64,000 nucleotides of DNA, taken from Ehretia macrophylla. Lineage: Eukaryota; Streptophyta; Magnoliopsida; Boraginales; Ehretiaceae. A model generated the notes under the pieces. It saw nothing but the letters and a program-made list of their open reading frames with translations. It was not told the DNA's origin and did no database searches. The position numbers and the translations under genes were made by a program. Location: NCBI GenBank assembly GCA_037974665.1, contig CM075770.1:24043501-24107500 (forward strand). Reading direction: 5' to 3'. Of the stretch, positions 46,687-57,785 are shown in pieces (the stretch's first letter is position 1; the number at the start of each line of letters is the position of its first letter).

Positions 46687-47246
46687 ATCATGTTGTGGGC
46701 ACAAATCCTTTATGTATTGACGGTTCACAGTTCCAGCCCAGAGAGATGGCCCATTCAAAAGGCCCAAATGGCTTAACGACAATCCATCCCCTTCAATAAT
46801 GCAGCATCCTCGCAAGACGTGATATATACGCGTTGTAAGGCGCTCTAATGTCCCGCGAGTTAGCTTGTCGTCCTTTTAACAGCTCACGACGTACGATCCA
46901 GGACGAAAAAACAAAGGAGAAGAAGAAAAGCATCTCAAAACTAATAAAAATGTTCGATTTTGGGCTCCAAAAATGGGCGCAACAGAGCACGCTTGCTGCC
47001 CCCATCGTAGAACACTCGAAGAGCTTTCCAACGGTATGTTGTGCGCCGCGTAACTCCTTATGGATGAAAAGTTATGGGCACCAGAGCGACGGAGACTGGT
47101 CACAAGCCCTACGCCCTCGGTTTGCGGGCCCAGGCTCTACGACAAGCAATGTTGTCTTGCCCAAGGTGCCGTGGGATTCGGTAATAGAAATATGGTGGAT
47201 AAATTATCTTGGCAACCCTAACTGGGGCAAAAAATATTGAAAATGG

Positions 47247-47364
47247 GGGTGCAACACGAGAACTTCCAAGGGGGTCACCCATCCTAGTACTACTCTTGTC
47301 CAAGCACGCTTAACTTCGGAGTTCTAATGGGATCCGGTGAATTAATGCTGGTATGATCGCACCT
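47247..47364 (-). rRNA. 5S rRNA gene copy 29 (degenerate)
   Basis: About 8 differences. One of two copies present here but missing from the first half, where the deletion junction near 8827 lies. Confidence 0.82.
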
Positions 47365-47925
47365 GTCATGTGGAGGGGATTATTCCATTATGTGTTGACG
47401 GTTCACAGTCTCAGCCCCGAAAGATGGCCCATTTAAAAGGCCCAATGGGCTTAACGACATCCTTTCCGCTTCAACAACTCAGCATCCTCGTAATAGGTGA
47501 TATCAACAAGTGGTAGGGCCCTGTACTATCCAGTGAGTTAGGTTGCCTTCCTTTTAACAGCTCACGACGTACAATCCGGGATGAAAAAACATAGCAAAAG
47601 AAGAAAAGTGGCCTGGAACTGATGAAAATGTTCGATTTTGGGCTCCGAAAACATGCGCAGCTGAGCAGGATTGATGCACCGATCGTAAAGCTCTCGGAGA
47701 GCTTTCCAACGGTATGTTGTGCGCCGTATAACTCCTTACGGATGAAAAGTTATGGGCACCGGCTCGACGAAGACCTGGTCACAAGCCCTACGCCCTCGGT
47801 TTGCGGGCCCAGCCTCTACGTGAAGCGAAGTTGTCTTGCCTAAGGTGCCGTGGGATTCGGTAATAGAAATATGGCGGATAAATTATTTTGGCAACCCTAA
47901 CTGGGGCAAAAAAAATTGAAATGGG

Positions 47926-48043
47926 GGGTGCAACACGAGGACTTCCCAGAGGGTCACCCATCCTAGTACTACTCTCGCCCAAGCACGCTTAACTTTGGAG
48001 TTCTGATGGGATCCGGTGCATTAGTACGGGTATGATCGCACCC
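47926..48043 (-). rRNA. 5S rRNA gene copy 30 (well preserved)
   Basis: About 4 differences, none in the internal control region; upstream CATAAA and the T-run terminator are kept. Also absent from the first half. Confidence 0.88.
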
Positions 48044-48601
48044 GTCATGTTGAGGGCACAATTCCTTTATGTGTTGACGGTTCACAGTCCCAGTCCAGAG
48101 AGATGGCCCATTCAAAAGGCCCAATGGGCTTAACGATAACTCATCCGCTTCAACAACGCAACATCCTCGCAAGACGTGATATCTACGCGTCGTAGGGCCC
48201 TCTAATGTCCTGCGAGTTAGGTTGTCGTCCTTTTAACAGCTCACGAGGTACGATTCGGTACGAAGAAATAGAGCAAAAGAAGAAAAGTGTCACGAAACTG
48301 ATGAAAACGTTCGATTTTGGCTCCAAAAATAGGCACAGCTGAGCAGGCTTGCTACCCTCGTCGTAGAGCTCTCGGAGAGCTTTTCAACGGTATGTTGTGC
48401 GTCGCGTAACTCCTTACAGATCAAAAGTTATAGGCACCAGAGCAACAGAGACCTGGTCACAAGCCCTACGCCTCGGTTTGCAGGCCCAGCCTCTACGTGA
48501 AGCGAAGTTGTCTTGCCCAAGGTGCCATGGGATTCGGTAATAGAAATGTGGTGGATAAAGAATCTTGACAACCCTTACCGGGGCAAACAAAATTGAAAAG
48601 G

Positions 48602-48719
48602 GGGTGCAACACGAGGACTTCCAAGGGGGTCACCTATCCTAGTACTACTCTCGCCCAAGCACGCTTCACTTCGGAGTTCTGATGGGATCTGGTGCATTAG
48701 TGCTGGTATGGTCGCACTC
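48602..48719 (-). rRNA. 5S rRNA gene copy 31
   Basis: About 6 differences, with box C and box A hit. Partner of copy 10. Confidence 0.84.
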
Positions 48720-49281
48720 GCCATATTGAGGGCACAATTCCTTTATGTGTTCACAATTCACAGTCCCAGCCGAGAGAAATGGCCCATTCAAAAGGCCGAA
48801 TGGGCTTAACGACAACCCATCCGCTTCAACAAAGCAGTATCCTCGCAAGACGTGATATCGACGCATTGTAAGGACCTCTAATGTCCAGCGAGTTAGGTTG
48901 TCGTCCTTTTAACAGCTCACAACGTATGATTCGGGATGAAAAAATAGAGCAAAAGAAGAAAAGTGGCCTAAAACTGATGAAAACGTTCAATTTTGGGCTC
49001 TAAAAACAAGTGCAGCAAAGCAGGCTTGATGCACACATCGTAGAGCTCTCGGAGAGCTTTCCAACGGTATGCTGTGCGTCGCGTAATTCTTTACGGATTA
49101 AAAGTTATAGGCACCGGAGCGGCGGAGACCTGGTCATAAGCCCCACGCCCTCGGTTTGCGGGCCCAACCTCTACGTGAAGCGAAGTTGTCTTGCCTAAGG
49201 TGCCGTGGGATTCGGTAATAGAAATGTGGTGGATAAAGTATCTTGGCAAACCTAGCTAGGGCAAAAAAAATTGAAAGGGAG

Positions 49282-49399
49282 GGGTGCAAGACAAAGACTT
49301 CCCAGGGGGTCACCCATCCTAGTACTACTATCGCCGAAGCACGCTTAACTTCGGAGTTCTGATGGGATCCGGTGCATTAGTGTTGGTATGATCGCACCC
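49282..49399 (-). rRNA. 5S rRNA gene copy 32
   Basis: About 6 differences, in the intermediate element and at the box A edge among others. Partner of copy 11. Confidence 0.84.
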
Positions 49400-49960
49400 G
49401 TCATGTTGTGGGTACAAATTCTTTATGTGTTGACGGTTCACAGTCCCAGCCCAGAGAGATGGCCCATTCAAAAGGCCCAAAGGGCTTTACAACAACCCAT
49501 CCCCTTCAACAACGCAGCATCCTTGCAAGACGTGATATCGACGCATTGTAAGGCCCTCTATTTTCCCGCGAGATACGTTGTTGCCCTTTTAACAGCTCGC
49601 GACGTACGATCCGGGATGGAAAAACAGAGCAAAAGAAGAAAAGTGGCTTGGAACTGATGAAAACGTTCGATTATCGGCTCCAAAAACGGGCGTAGCGAAG
49701 AACGCTTGCTGGCCCCATCGTAGAACTATCGGAGAGCTTTCTAACGGTATGCTGTGCACCGCGTAACTCCTTACGGATGAAAAGTTATGGGCACCAGAGC
49801 GACGGAGACCTGGTCACAAGCCCTACGCCCTCGGTTTGCGGGCCCAGCCTCTACGTAAAGTGAAGTTGTCTTGCCCAAGGTACCGTGGGATTCGGTAATA
49901 GAAATATGGTGGATAAATTATCTTGGCAACCCTAACCGTGGCAAAAAAAATTGAAAAGTG

Positions 49961-50078
49961 GGGTGCAACATGAGGACTTCCCAGGGGGTCACCCATCCTA
50001 CTACTACTCTCACCCAAGCACGCTTAACTTCGGAGTTCCGATGGGATCCGGTGCATTAGTGCTGGTATGATCGCACCC
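49961..50078 (-). rRNA. 5S rRNA gene copy 33
   Basis: About 4 differences, one at the intermediate element edge. Partner of copy 12. After it the order jumps: the next unit matches that of copy 15, so copies 13 and 14 have no counterpart here. Confidence 0.86.
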
Positions 50079-50639
50079 GTCATGTTGAGGGCACAATTCC
50101 TTTATGTGTTGACGGTTCACAATCCCATCCCAGAGAGATGGCCCATTCAAAAGGCCCAATGGGCTTAACGACAACCCATCCGCTTTGACAACACAGCATC
50201 CTCGCAAGATGTGATATCGAAGCGTTGTAGGGCCCTCTACTGTCTCGCCAGTTAGGTTGCCGTCCTTTTAACAACTCACGACGTACGATCCGAGTCGGAA
50301 AAATAGAGCAAAAGAAGAAAATTGGCCCGAATCTGATGAAAATGTTCGATTTTGGGCTCCAAAAATAGGCACAGCCGAGCAGACTTGCTGCCCCCCTTGT
50401 AGAGCTCTCGGAGAACTTTCCAACGGTATGCTGTCCACCGCGTAACTCCTTACGGATCAAAAGTTATGGGCACTAGAGCGACGGAGACTTGATGACAAGC
50501 CCTACGCCCTCGGTTTGTGGGCCCAACCTCTACGTGAAGCGAAGTAGTCTTGCCCAAGGTGCCATTGGATTTGGTAATAGAAATGTGGTGGATAAAGAAT
50601 CTTGGCAACCCTAACCGGGGCAAAAAAAATTGAAAAGGT

Positions 50640-50757
50640 GGGTGCAACCCGAGAACTTCCCAGGGGGTAACCCATCCTAGTACTACTCTCGCCCAAGCAT
50701 GCTTAACTTCGGAGTTCTGATGGGATCCGGAGCATTAGTGCTGTTATGATCGCACCC
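50640..50757 (-). rRNA. 5S rRNA gene copy 34
   Basis: About 6 differences, one in box C and one in box A. Partner of copy 15. Confidence 0.84.
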
Positions 50758-51224
50758 GTCATGTTGAGGGCACAATTCCTTTATGTGTTGACGGTTCACA
50801 TTCCCAGCCCAGAGAGATGGCCCATTCCAAAGGTCCAATGGGCTTAATGACAACACATCCGCTTCGACAAGGCAGCATCCACGCAAGACATGATATCAAC
50901 GCATTGTAGGGCCCTCTAATGTCCCACGAGTTAGGTTGTTGTCCTTTTAACAGCTCACGACGTACGATCTGGGACGGAAAAACAGAGCAAAAGAAGAAAA
51001 CTGTCCTGAAACTGATGAAAACATTCGATTTTGGGCTCCAAAAATAGACACAGCCGAGCAGACATGCTGCCCCCCTCGTAGAGCTCTCGGAGAACTTTCC
51101 AACGGTATGCTATGCACTGCGTAACTCCTTACGGATCAAAAGTTATGGGCACTAGAGCGATGGAGACCTGATGACAGGCCCTACGCCCTCGGTTTGCGGG
51201 TCCAGCCTCCACGTGAAGTGAAGT

Positions 51225-51480
51225 CGTCTTGCCCAACGCAGAATCCTCGCAAGACGTGATATCGACACTTTGTAAGGCCCTCTAATGTCCCACGAGTTAG
51301 GTTGTCGTCCTTTTAACAGCTCACGACGTACGATCCGAGACGAAAAAACAAAGGAAAAGAAGAAAAGTGGCCAGAAACTAATGAAAACGTTTGATTTTGG
51401 GCTCTGAAAACATGTGCAGCTTAGTAGGCTTGCCGCCCTCATCGTAGAGCTCTCTGAGTGCTTTCTAACGGGTCACCCAT
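51225..51480. other. Rearranged array stretch with two deletion joins
   Basis: At about 51236 the spacer end (CTTGCCCAA) is joined to CGCAGAATCCTCGCAAGACG, losing a whole 5S gene. At about 51470 the spacer (CTTTCTAACG) is joined straight into the middle of a 5S gene. Copies 16-18 of the first half have no counterpart here. Confidence 0.75.
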
Positions 51481-51562
51481 CCTAGTACTACTCTTGCCCA
51501 AGCACGCTTAACTTCGGAGTTCTGATGGGATCCGGTGCATTAGTGCTGGTATGATCGCACCC
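51470..51562 (-). pseudogene. 5S rRNA gene copy 35, truncated
   Basis: RNA positions 1 to about 93 are present with a single difference (in the intermediate element); the last ~25 positions and the terminator are missing. It corresponds to copy 19, the gene hit by the Tekay element in the other half. Confidence 0.88.
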
Positions 51563-52124
51563 GTCATGTTGTGGGCACAAATCCATTATGTGTTGACGGT
51601 TCACTGTCCCAGCCCAGAGAGATGGCCCATTCAAAAGGCCCAATGGGCTTAACGACATCCCATCCGCTTCAACAACGCAGCATCCTCGTAAGACGTGATA
51701 TCGACTCATGGTAGGGCCCTGTAATATCTCGCGAGTTAGGTTGTCTTCCTTTTAACAGATCACGACGTACGATCCGGGATGAAAAAACAGAGCAAAAGAT
51801 GAAAAGTGGCCAAAAACTAATGTAAACGTTTGATTTTGGGCTCTGAAAACATGCGCAGCATAGTAGGCTTGCCGCCCTCGTCGTAGAGCTCTCTGAGTGC
51901 TTTCTAACGGTATGTTGTGCGTCATGTAACTCTTTACGGATTAAAAGTTATGGGCACCGAAATGACGGAGACCTGGTCACAAGCCCCACACCCTCAGTTT
52001 GCAGGCCCAACCTTTACGTGAAGCGAAGTTGTCTTGCCCAAGGTGCTGTGGGATTCGCTAATAGTAATGTGGTGGATAAAGTATCTTGGCAACCCTAGCT
52101 GGGGCAAAAAAATATGAAAAGGGG

Positions 52125-52242
52125 GGGTGCAACACGAAGACTTCCCAGGGGGTCACCCATACTAGTACTACTCTCGCCCAAGCACGCTTAACTTCGGAGT
52201 TCTAATAGGATCCGGTGCATTAGTGCTGGTATGATAGCTCCC
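52125..52242 (-). rRNA. 5S rRNA gene copy 36
   Basis: About 6 differences, one in box C. Partner of copy 20. Confidence 0.84.
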
Positions 52243-52803
52243 GTCATGTTGTGGGCACAAATCTTTTATGTGTTGACGGTTCACAGACCCAGCCCAGAGA
52301 GATGGCCCATTCAAAAGGCCCAAAGGGCTTAACGACAACCTATCCCCTTCAACAACGCAGCATCCTCGCAAGACGTGATATCGACACGTTGTAGGGCCCT
52401 CTAATGTCCCGCGAGTTAGGTTGTCGTCCTTTTAACAGCTCACAATGCACGATCTGGGACTAAAAAACAGAGCAACAGATGAAAAGGTGCCTGAAACTGA
52501 TGAAAACATTCAATTTTGGGCCCCAAAAACGGGCGCAGCCGAGCACGCTTGATGCCCCTGTCGTAGAGCTCTCGGAGAACTTTCTAACGCTATGCTGTGC
52601 GCCGTGTAACTCTTTACGGATGAAAAGTTAAGGGTATCGGAGCGACAGAGACCTTGTCACAAGCCCTACGCCCTCGATTTGCGGGCCCAATTTCTACGTG
52701 AAGTGAAGTTGTCTTACCCAAAGTGCCATGGGATTCGGTAATGGAAATATGGTGTATAAAGAATCTTGGCAACCCTAAACGGGGCAAAAAATATTGAAAA
52801 TGG

Positions 52804-52921
52804 GGGTGCAACACGAGGACTTCCCAGGGGGTCACCCATCCTAGTATTACTCTCGCCCAAGCGCGCTTAATTTCGGAGTTCTGATGGGATCCGGTGCATT
52901 TGTGCTGGTATGATCGCACCC
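52804..52921 (-). rRNA. 5S rRNA gene copy 37
   Basis: About 4 differences, two in box A. Partner of copy 21; both have an ATATTGAAAATGGGGG terminator flank. Confidence 0.86.
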
Positions 52922-53482
52922 GTCATGTTGAGGGCACAATTCCTTTATGTGTTGACGGTTCACAGTCCCAGCCCAGAGAGATGGCCCATTCAAAAGGCCC
53001 AAAGGGCTTAACGATAACCTATCCGCTTCAACAACGCAACATCCTCGAAAGACGTGATATCTATACATTGTAGGGCCCTCTAATGTCCCACGAGTTAGGT
53101 TGTCGTCCTTTTAACAGCTCACGACGTACGATTCAGGTCGAAAAAACGGAGAAAAAATAGAAAAGTGTCCCGAAACTAATGAAAATGTTCGATTTTTGGC
53201 TCCAAAAACAAGCGCAGCTGACCAGTCTTGCTGCCCTCGTCGTAGAGCTCTCGGAGTGCTTTTATACGGTATGTTGTGCACCGCGTAACTCCTTACGAAT
53301 CAAAAGTTATGGGCACCAGAGCAACGGAGACCTAGTCACAAGCCCTACGCCCTCAATTTGCGGGCCCAGCCTCTACGTGAAGCGAAGTAGTCTTGCCCAA
53401 GGTGCCTTGGTATTCGGTAATAGAAATGTGGTGGATAAAGTATCTTGGCAACCCTAACCGAGGCAAAAAAAATTGAAAAGGG

Positions 53483-53600
53483 GGGTGCAACGTGAGGACT
53501 TCCCAGGGGGTCACCCATCCTAGTACTACTCTCTCCCAAGCACGCTTAACTTCGGAGTTCTGATGGGATCTGGTGCATTAGTGCTGGTATGATCGCTCCC
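53483..53600 (-). rRNA. 5S rRNA gene copy 38
   Basis: About 5 differences. Partner of copy 23. The unit of copy 22 is missing between copies 37 and 38, consistent with loss of one unit by unequal recombination. Confidence 0.85.
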
Positions 53601-54110
53601 GTCATGTTGTGGGCACAAATCCTTTATATGTTGATGGTTCACAGTCCCAACCCAGAGAGATGGCCCATTCAAAAGGCCCAATGGGCTTAAAGACAATCCA
53701 TCCACTTGGACGACGCAGCATTCTCGAAAAACGTGATATCGACGTGTGGTAGGGCCCTGTAATATCCCACGAGTTAGGTTGTCGTCCTTTTTACAGCTCA
53801 CGACGTACAATCCGGGATGAAAAAATAGTGCCAAAGAAGAAAAGTGGCCCAAAACTGATGAAAATGTTCGATTTTGGGCTCCGAAAACAGGAGGAGCTCT
53901 CGGAGCGCTTTCCAACGGTATGCTGTCCATCGCGTAACTACTTATGGATTAAAAGTTATGGGCACCGGAGTGACGGAGACCTGGTCACAAGCCCAGCCTC
54001 TACGTGAAGTTAAGTTGTCTTGCCCATGGTGCCGTGGGATTCGTTAATAGAAATGTGGTGGATAAAGTATCTTAGCAACCCTAACTGGGGCAAAAAAAAT
54101 TGAAAAGGGG

Positions 54111-54228
54111 AGGTGCAACACGAGGACTTGTCAATGGGTCACCCATCCTAGTACAACTCTCACCCAAGCACTCTTAACTTCGGAGTTCTGATGGGATCCG
54201 GTGCATTAGTGCTGGTATGATCGCATCC
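54111..54228 (-). rRNA. 5S rRNA gene copy 39 (degenerate)
   Basis: About 9 differences, including box A and the intermediate element edge. Partner of copy 24. The spacer just before (about 53890) has lost ~45 bp, giving a 628-bp unit. Confidence 0.82.
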
Positions 54229-54789
54229 GTCATGTTTTGGGCACAAATCCTTTATGTGTTGACGGTTCACAGACCCAGCCCAAAGAGATGGCCCATTGAA
54301 AAGGCCCAAAGGGCTTAACGACAACCCATCCAAATCAACAACGCAGTATCCTCGTAGGACGTGATATCGACGCATTGTAGGCTCCTCTAATATCCAGTGA
54401 GTTAGGTTGTCGTCCTTTTAACAGCTCACGACGTACGATTCGGGACGAAAAAACAGAGCAAAAGAAGAAAAGTGACCCGAAACTGATGAAAACATTCGAC
54501 TTTGGGCTCCAAAAATAGGTGCAGCAGAGCAAGCTTGCTGCCCCCGTCGTAGAGCTCTCGGAGAGCTTTCCAACGGTATGTTGTGCACCTTGTAACTCCT
54601 TACAGATTAGAAGTTATGGGCACCAGAGTGACGGAGACATGGTCACAAGCCCTACGCCCTCGGTTTGCGGGCCCAGCCTCTACGTGAAGCGAAGTTGTCT
54701 TGCCCAAGGTGCCGTGGGATTCGGTAATAGAAATGTGGTGGATAAAGTATCTTGGCAACCCTAATCGCGACAAAAAAAATTTAAAAGAG

Positions 54790-54795
54790 GGGTGC
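54790..54795 (-). pseudogene. 5S rRNA gene copy 40, 6-bp remnant at TRIM border
   Basis: GGGTGC, the last six positions of a 5S gene in the expected register (679 bp after copy 39), abuts the TRIM. The rest of the gene is not on the other side. Confidence 0.7.
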
Positions 54796-55005
54796 TATGG
54801 CGCTCCCACATCGAAAAATTAGGAAGTGATGCAGCTGTGTATAAGGGGGCGACTCCTTGTACAAGCCACAACGCGTTTTCACGTGGGAGACCGCGTGAGG
54901 AACAAAGCCGTGAGAGTATTGGTTCCCTTCGGGGCTTGCTCAAAGCGGACAATATTGTGGTAGTGTGCGGCTCGTGCCCGTGATAAACCGTGGCGGGTCG
55001 TTACA
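54796..55005 (+). mobile_element. 5' LTR of TRIM
   Basis: 210 bp, with the CCCACATCG phrase near the start that recurs in plant TRIM and small LTR elements, ending GTCGTTACA. Confidence 0.92.
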
Positions 55006-55009
55006 TAAA

Positions 55010-55022
55010 TGGTATCAGAGCC
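55010..55022 (+). other. Primer binding site, initiator Met tRNA (TRIM)
   Basis: TGGTATCAGAGCC, 4 bp after the 5' LTR. Confidence 0.93.
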
Positions 55023-55071
55023 TACCGGGGCGACCCGGCGTTGTGACGTTAGCCCCCGAGGGCGCGTGCCT

Positions 55072-55086
55072 CTTAAGGGGGTGGAG
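55072..55086 (+). other. Polypurine tract (TRIM)
   Basis: TTAAGGGGGTGGAG-type run directly before the 3' LTR. Confidence 0.85.
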
Positions 55087-55296
55087 TGTGGCGCTCCCAC
55101 ATCGAAAAATTAGGAAGTGATGCAGTTGTATATAAGGGGGCGACTCCTTGAACAAGCCACAACGCGTTTTCACGTGGGAGACCGCGTGAGGAACAAAGCC
55201 GTGAGAGTACTGGTCCCCTTTGGGGCTTGCTCAAAGAGGACAATATTGTGGTAGTGTGCGGCTCGTGCCCGTGATAAACCGTGGCGGGTCGTTACA
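55087..55296 (+). mobile_element. 3' LTR of TRIM
   Basis: 210 bp, starts TGTGGCGC and ends GTTACA; followed at once by spacer satellite (GACAGATACCTGGTCAC). Confidence 0.92.
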
Positions 55297-56084
55297 GACA
55301 GATACCTGGTCACTAGCCCCATGCCCTTGGTTTGCGGGCCCAACCTCTACGTGAATTGAAGTTGCCTTGCCCAAGGTTCCGTGGGATTCGGTAATAGAAA
55401 TGTGATGGATTAGGTTGTTGTCATTTTCGCGGCTCACGATGTACGATCCGGGATTAAAAAAAATAACAGAAAAGAAGAAAAGTGTCCTGAAACTGATGAA
55501 AATGTTTGATTTTGGGCTCTGAAAATAGGTGCAACCGAGCAGGCTTGTTGTCCCCGTTGTAGAGCTCTCGGAGAGCTTCCCAACGGTATGCTGTGCGCCG
55601 TGTAACTCCTTACGGATCAAAAGTTATAGGCACCGGAACGACGGATACCTGCTCTCTAGCCCCACACCCTCGGTTTGCGGGCCCAGCCTCTACTTGAATT
55701 GAAGTTGTCTTGCCCAAGGTACCGTGGGATTTGGCAATAGAAATATGATGGATTAGGTTGTTGTCCTTTTTGCGGCTCACGACATACAACCCGGGACAAA
55801 AAAACAACGCAAAAGAAGAAAAGTATCCCGAAACTGATGAAAACGTTCAATTTTGGGCTCTAAAAATAGGTGCGGCCGAGCAGGCTTGCTGTCCCCGTTG
55901 TAGATCTCTCGGAGAGCTTTCCAACGGTATGCGGTGCGCCGTGTAACTCCTTACGAATCAAAAGTTATGGGTACCAGATCGACGGATACCTGGTCACTAG
56001 CCCCACACCCTCGGTTTGCGGGCCCAGCCACTACTTGAATTGAAGTTGTCTTGCCCAAGATGCCTTAGGATTCGGTAATAGAAA

Positions 56085-57785
56085 TGTGATGGATTAGGTT
56101 ATCGTTCTTTTCTCGGCTCACGACGTATGATCTGGGACAGAAAAACAGTGCAAAAGAAGAAAAGTGTCCCAAAACTGATGAAAATGTTCGGTTTTGGGAT
56201 CCAAAAATAGGCACAGCCGAGCAAGCTTGCTACCCCCGTCGTAGAGCTCTTGGAGAACTTTCCAACGGTATGCTGTGCGCCACGTAACTCCTTACGGATC
56301 AAAAGTTTTGAGTACCGGATCAACGGAGACCTGGTCCAAGCCCTACGCCCTCGGTTTGCGTGCCCAGCCTCTACGTGAAGCGAAGTTGTCTTGCCCATGG
56401 TGTCGTGGGATTCGGTAATAGAAATGTGATGGATTAGGTTGTCATCCTTTTCGCGGCTCACGACGTACGATCTAGGATGAAAAAATAGCGCAAAGGAAGA
56501 AAAGTGTCCTGAAACTGATGAAAACATTCAATTTTGGGCCCTAAAAATAGGCGCAGCCGAGCAGGCTTGCTCCCCCGGTCGTAGAGCTCTCAGAGTGCTT
56601 TGCAATAGTATGATGAACCCCACGTAACTCCTTACGGATCAAAAGTTATGGGCATCGGAGCGACGGATACCAGGTCACTAGCCCTACGCCCTCGGTTTGC
56701 GGGCCAATCCTCTACGTGAATTCAAGTTGCCTTGACCAAGGTGCCATAGGATTCGGTAATAAAAATGTGATGGATTAGGTTGTCGTCCTTTTCGCGGCTC
56801 ACGACATACAATCCGGGACAAAAAAATAACGTAAAAGAAGAAAAGTGTCCCGAAACTGATGAAAATGTTCAATTTTGGGGTCCGAAAATGGGAGCAGCCA
56901 AGCAAGATTGCTGGCCCCATCGTAGAGCTCTCAGAGAGATTTCCAACAGTATGTTGTGTGTCGCGTAACTCCTTACGGAACAAAAGTTATGGGCATCGGA
57001 GCGATGGATACGTGGTCACAAGCCCCACGCCCTCGGTTTGCGAGCCCAGCCTCTATGTGAATTGAAGTTGTCTTTCCCAAGGTTCCGTGGGATTCGGTAA
57101 TAGATATGTGATGGATTAGGTTATCATCCTTTTCACGGCTCACGACGTATGATCCGGGATAGAAAAATAATGCAAAAGTTGAAAAGTATCCCGAAATTGA
57201 TGAAAACATTCGATTTTGTTCCCCGAAAACAGGCGCAACCAAGCAGGTTTGTTGCCCCCGTCGTAGAGCTCTCGGAGAACTTTCCAACGGTATGTTGTGC
57301 ACTGCTTAATTCCTTACGGATGAAAAGTTATGGGTACCTGATCGACGGACACCTGGTCCCAAGCCCCACGCCCTTGGTTTGCGTGCCCAGCCTCTACGTG
57401 AAGCGAAGTTGTCTTGCCTAAGGTGCCGTGGGATTCGGTAATAGAGATGTGATGGATTAAGTTGTCGTTCTTTTCGCGGTTCACGACGTACGATCCGGGA
57501 CGGAAAAATAGCGCAAAGGAAGAAAGGTGTCTTGAAACTGATGAAACATTCGATTTTGGCTTTAAAAATAGGCGCAGTCAAGCAGGCTTGCTCCCCCCGT
57601 TGTAGAGCTCTCAGAGTGCTTTCCAATAGTATGTTGTACGCCGCGTAACTCCTTATGGATCAAAAGTTATGGGCACCGGAGCGACGCAGACCTGGTCCCA
57701 ATCGTTACGCCCTCGATTTTCGGGCCTAGCCTCTACGTGAAGCATAGTTGGCTTGAAAAGGTGCCATGGGATTCGGTAATAGAAA
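56085..57785. repeat. Trimeric higher-order pattern in satellite
   Basis: Monomers three apart resemble each other: the monomer starting 56425 (GAGTGCTTTGCAATAG, CTCCCCC) recurs at 57448, and that starting 56085 (GGATCAACGGAGACC) at 57107 (TGATCGACGGACACC). Period about 1.02 kb. By eye, two rounds only. Confidence 0.5.

Larger units (their letters stand above)
45035..54795 (-). repeat. 5S rDNA tandem array, segment 4
   Basis: 5S starts on the plus axis at 45432, 45889, 46569, 47247, 47926, 48602, 49282, 49961, 50640, a truncated copy from 51470, then 52125, 52804, 53483, 54111 and a remnant at 54790. Most spacings are 676-680 bp. Exceptions are 457 bp (inherited spacer deletion), a rearranged stretch 51232-51475 and 628 bp before 54111. 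It is the second half of the tandem duplication. Confidence 0.93.
54796..55296 (+). mobile_element. TRIM (terminal-repeat retrotransposon in miniature)
   Basis: Two 210-bp LTRs (54796-55005 and 55087-55296) surround an 81-bp interior holding only a primer site and a polypurine tract; no coding capacity. LTRs read TGTGGCGCTCCCACATCG...GGTCGTTACA and differ at about 8 positions (~4%). The flanks do not match: GGTGC on the left, GACAG on the right. The left side is a 5S gene, the right side a different point in the spacer repeat. It looks structurally whole for a TRIM. Confidence 0.93.

Noticed and set aside
3761-54000. Repeated minus-strand open frames of 60-75 residues (MGESSTRMGDPLGSPRVAP type), which could look like a gene family
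   Set aside because: They run through the 5S gene and its terminator flank in every unit. The similarity follows the repeat, start codons and lengths vary, and no protein family is recognisable.
3272-54228. Inverted or plus-strand 5S copies
   Set aside because: Every copy found reads on the minus strand; no orientation switch was seen.
54796-55296. Cassandra element, the TRIM family that carries 5S sequence in its LTRs
   Set aside because: The TRIM LTRs hold no 5S promoter sequence; the 5S similarity is only in the flanking array.
54791-55301. Target duplication at the TRIM
   Set aside because: GGTGC and GACAG do not match in any nearby register.
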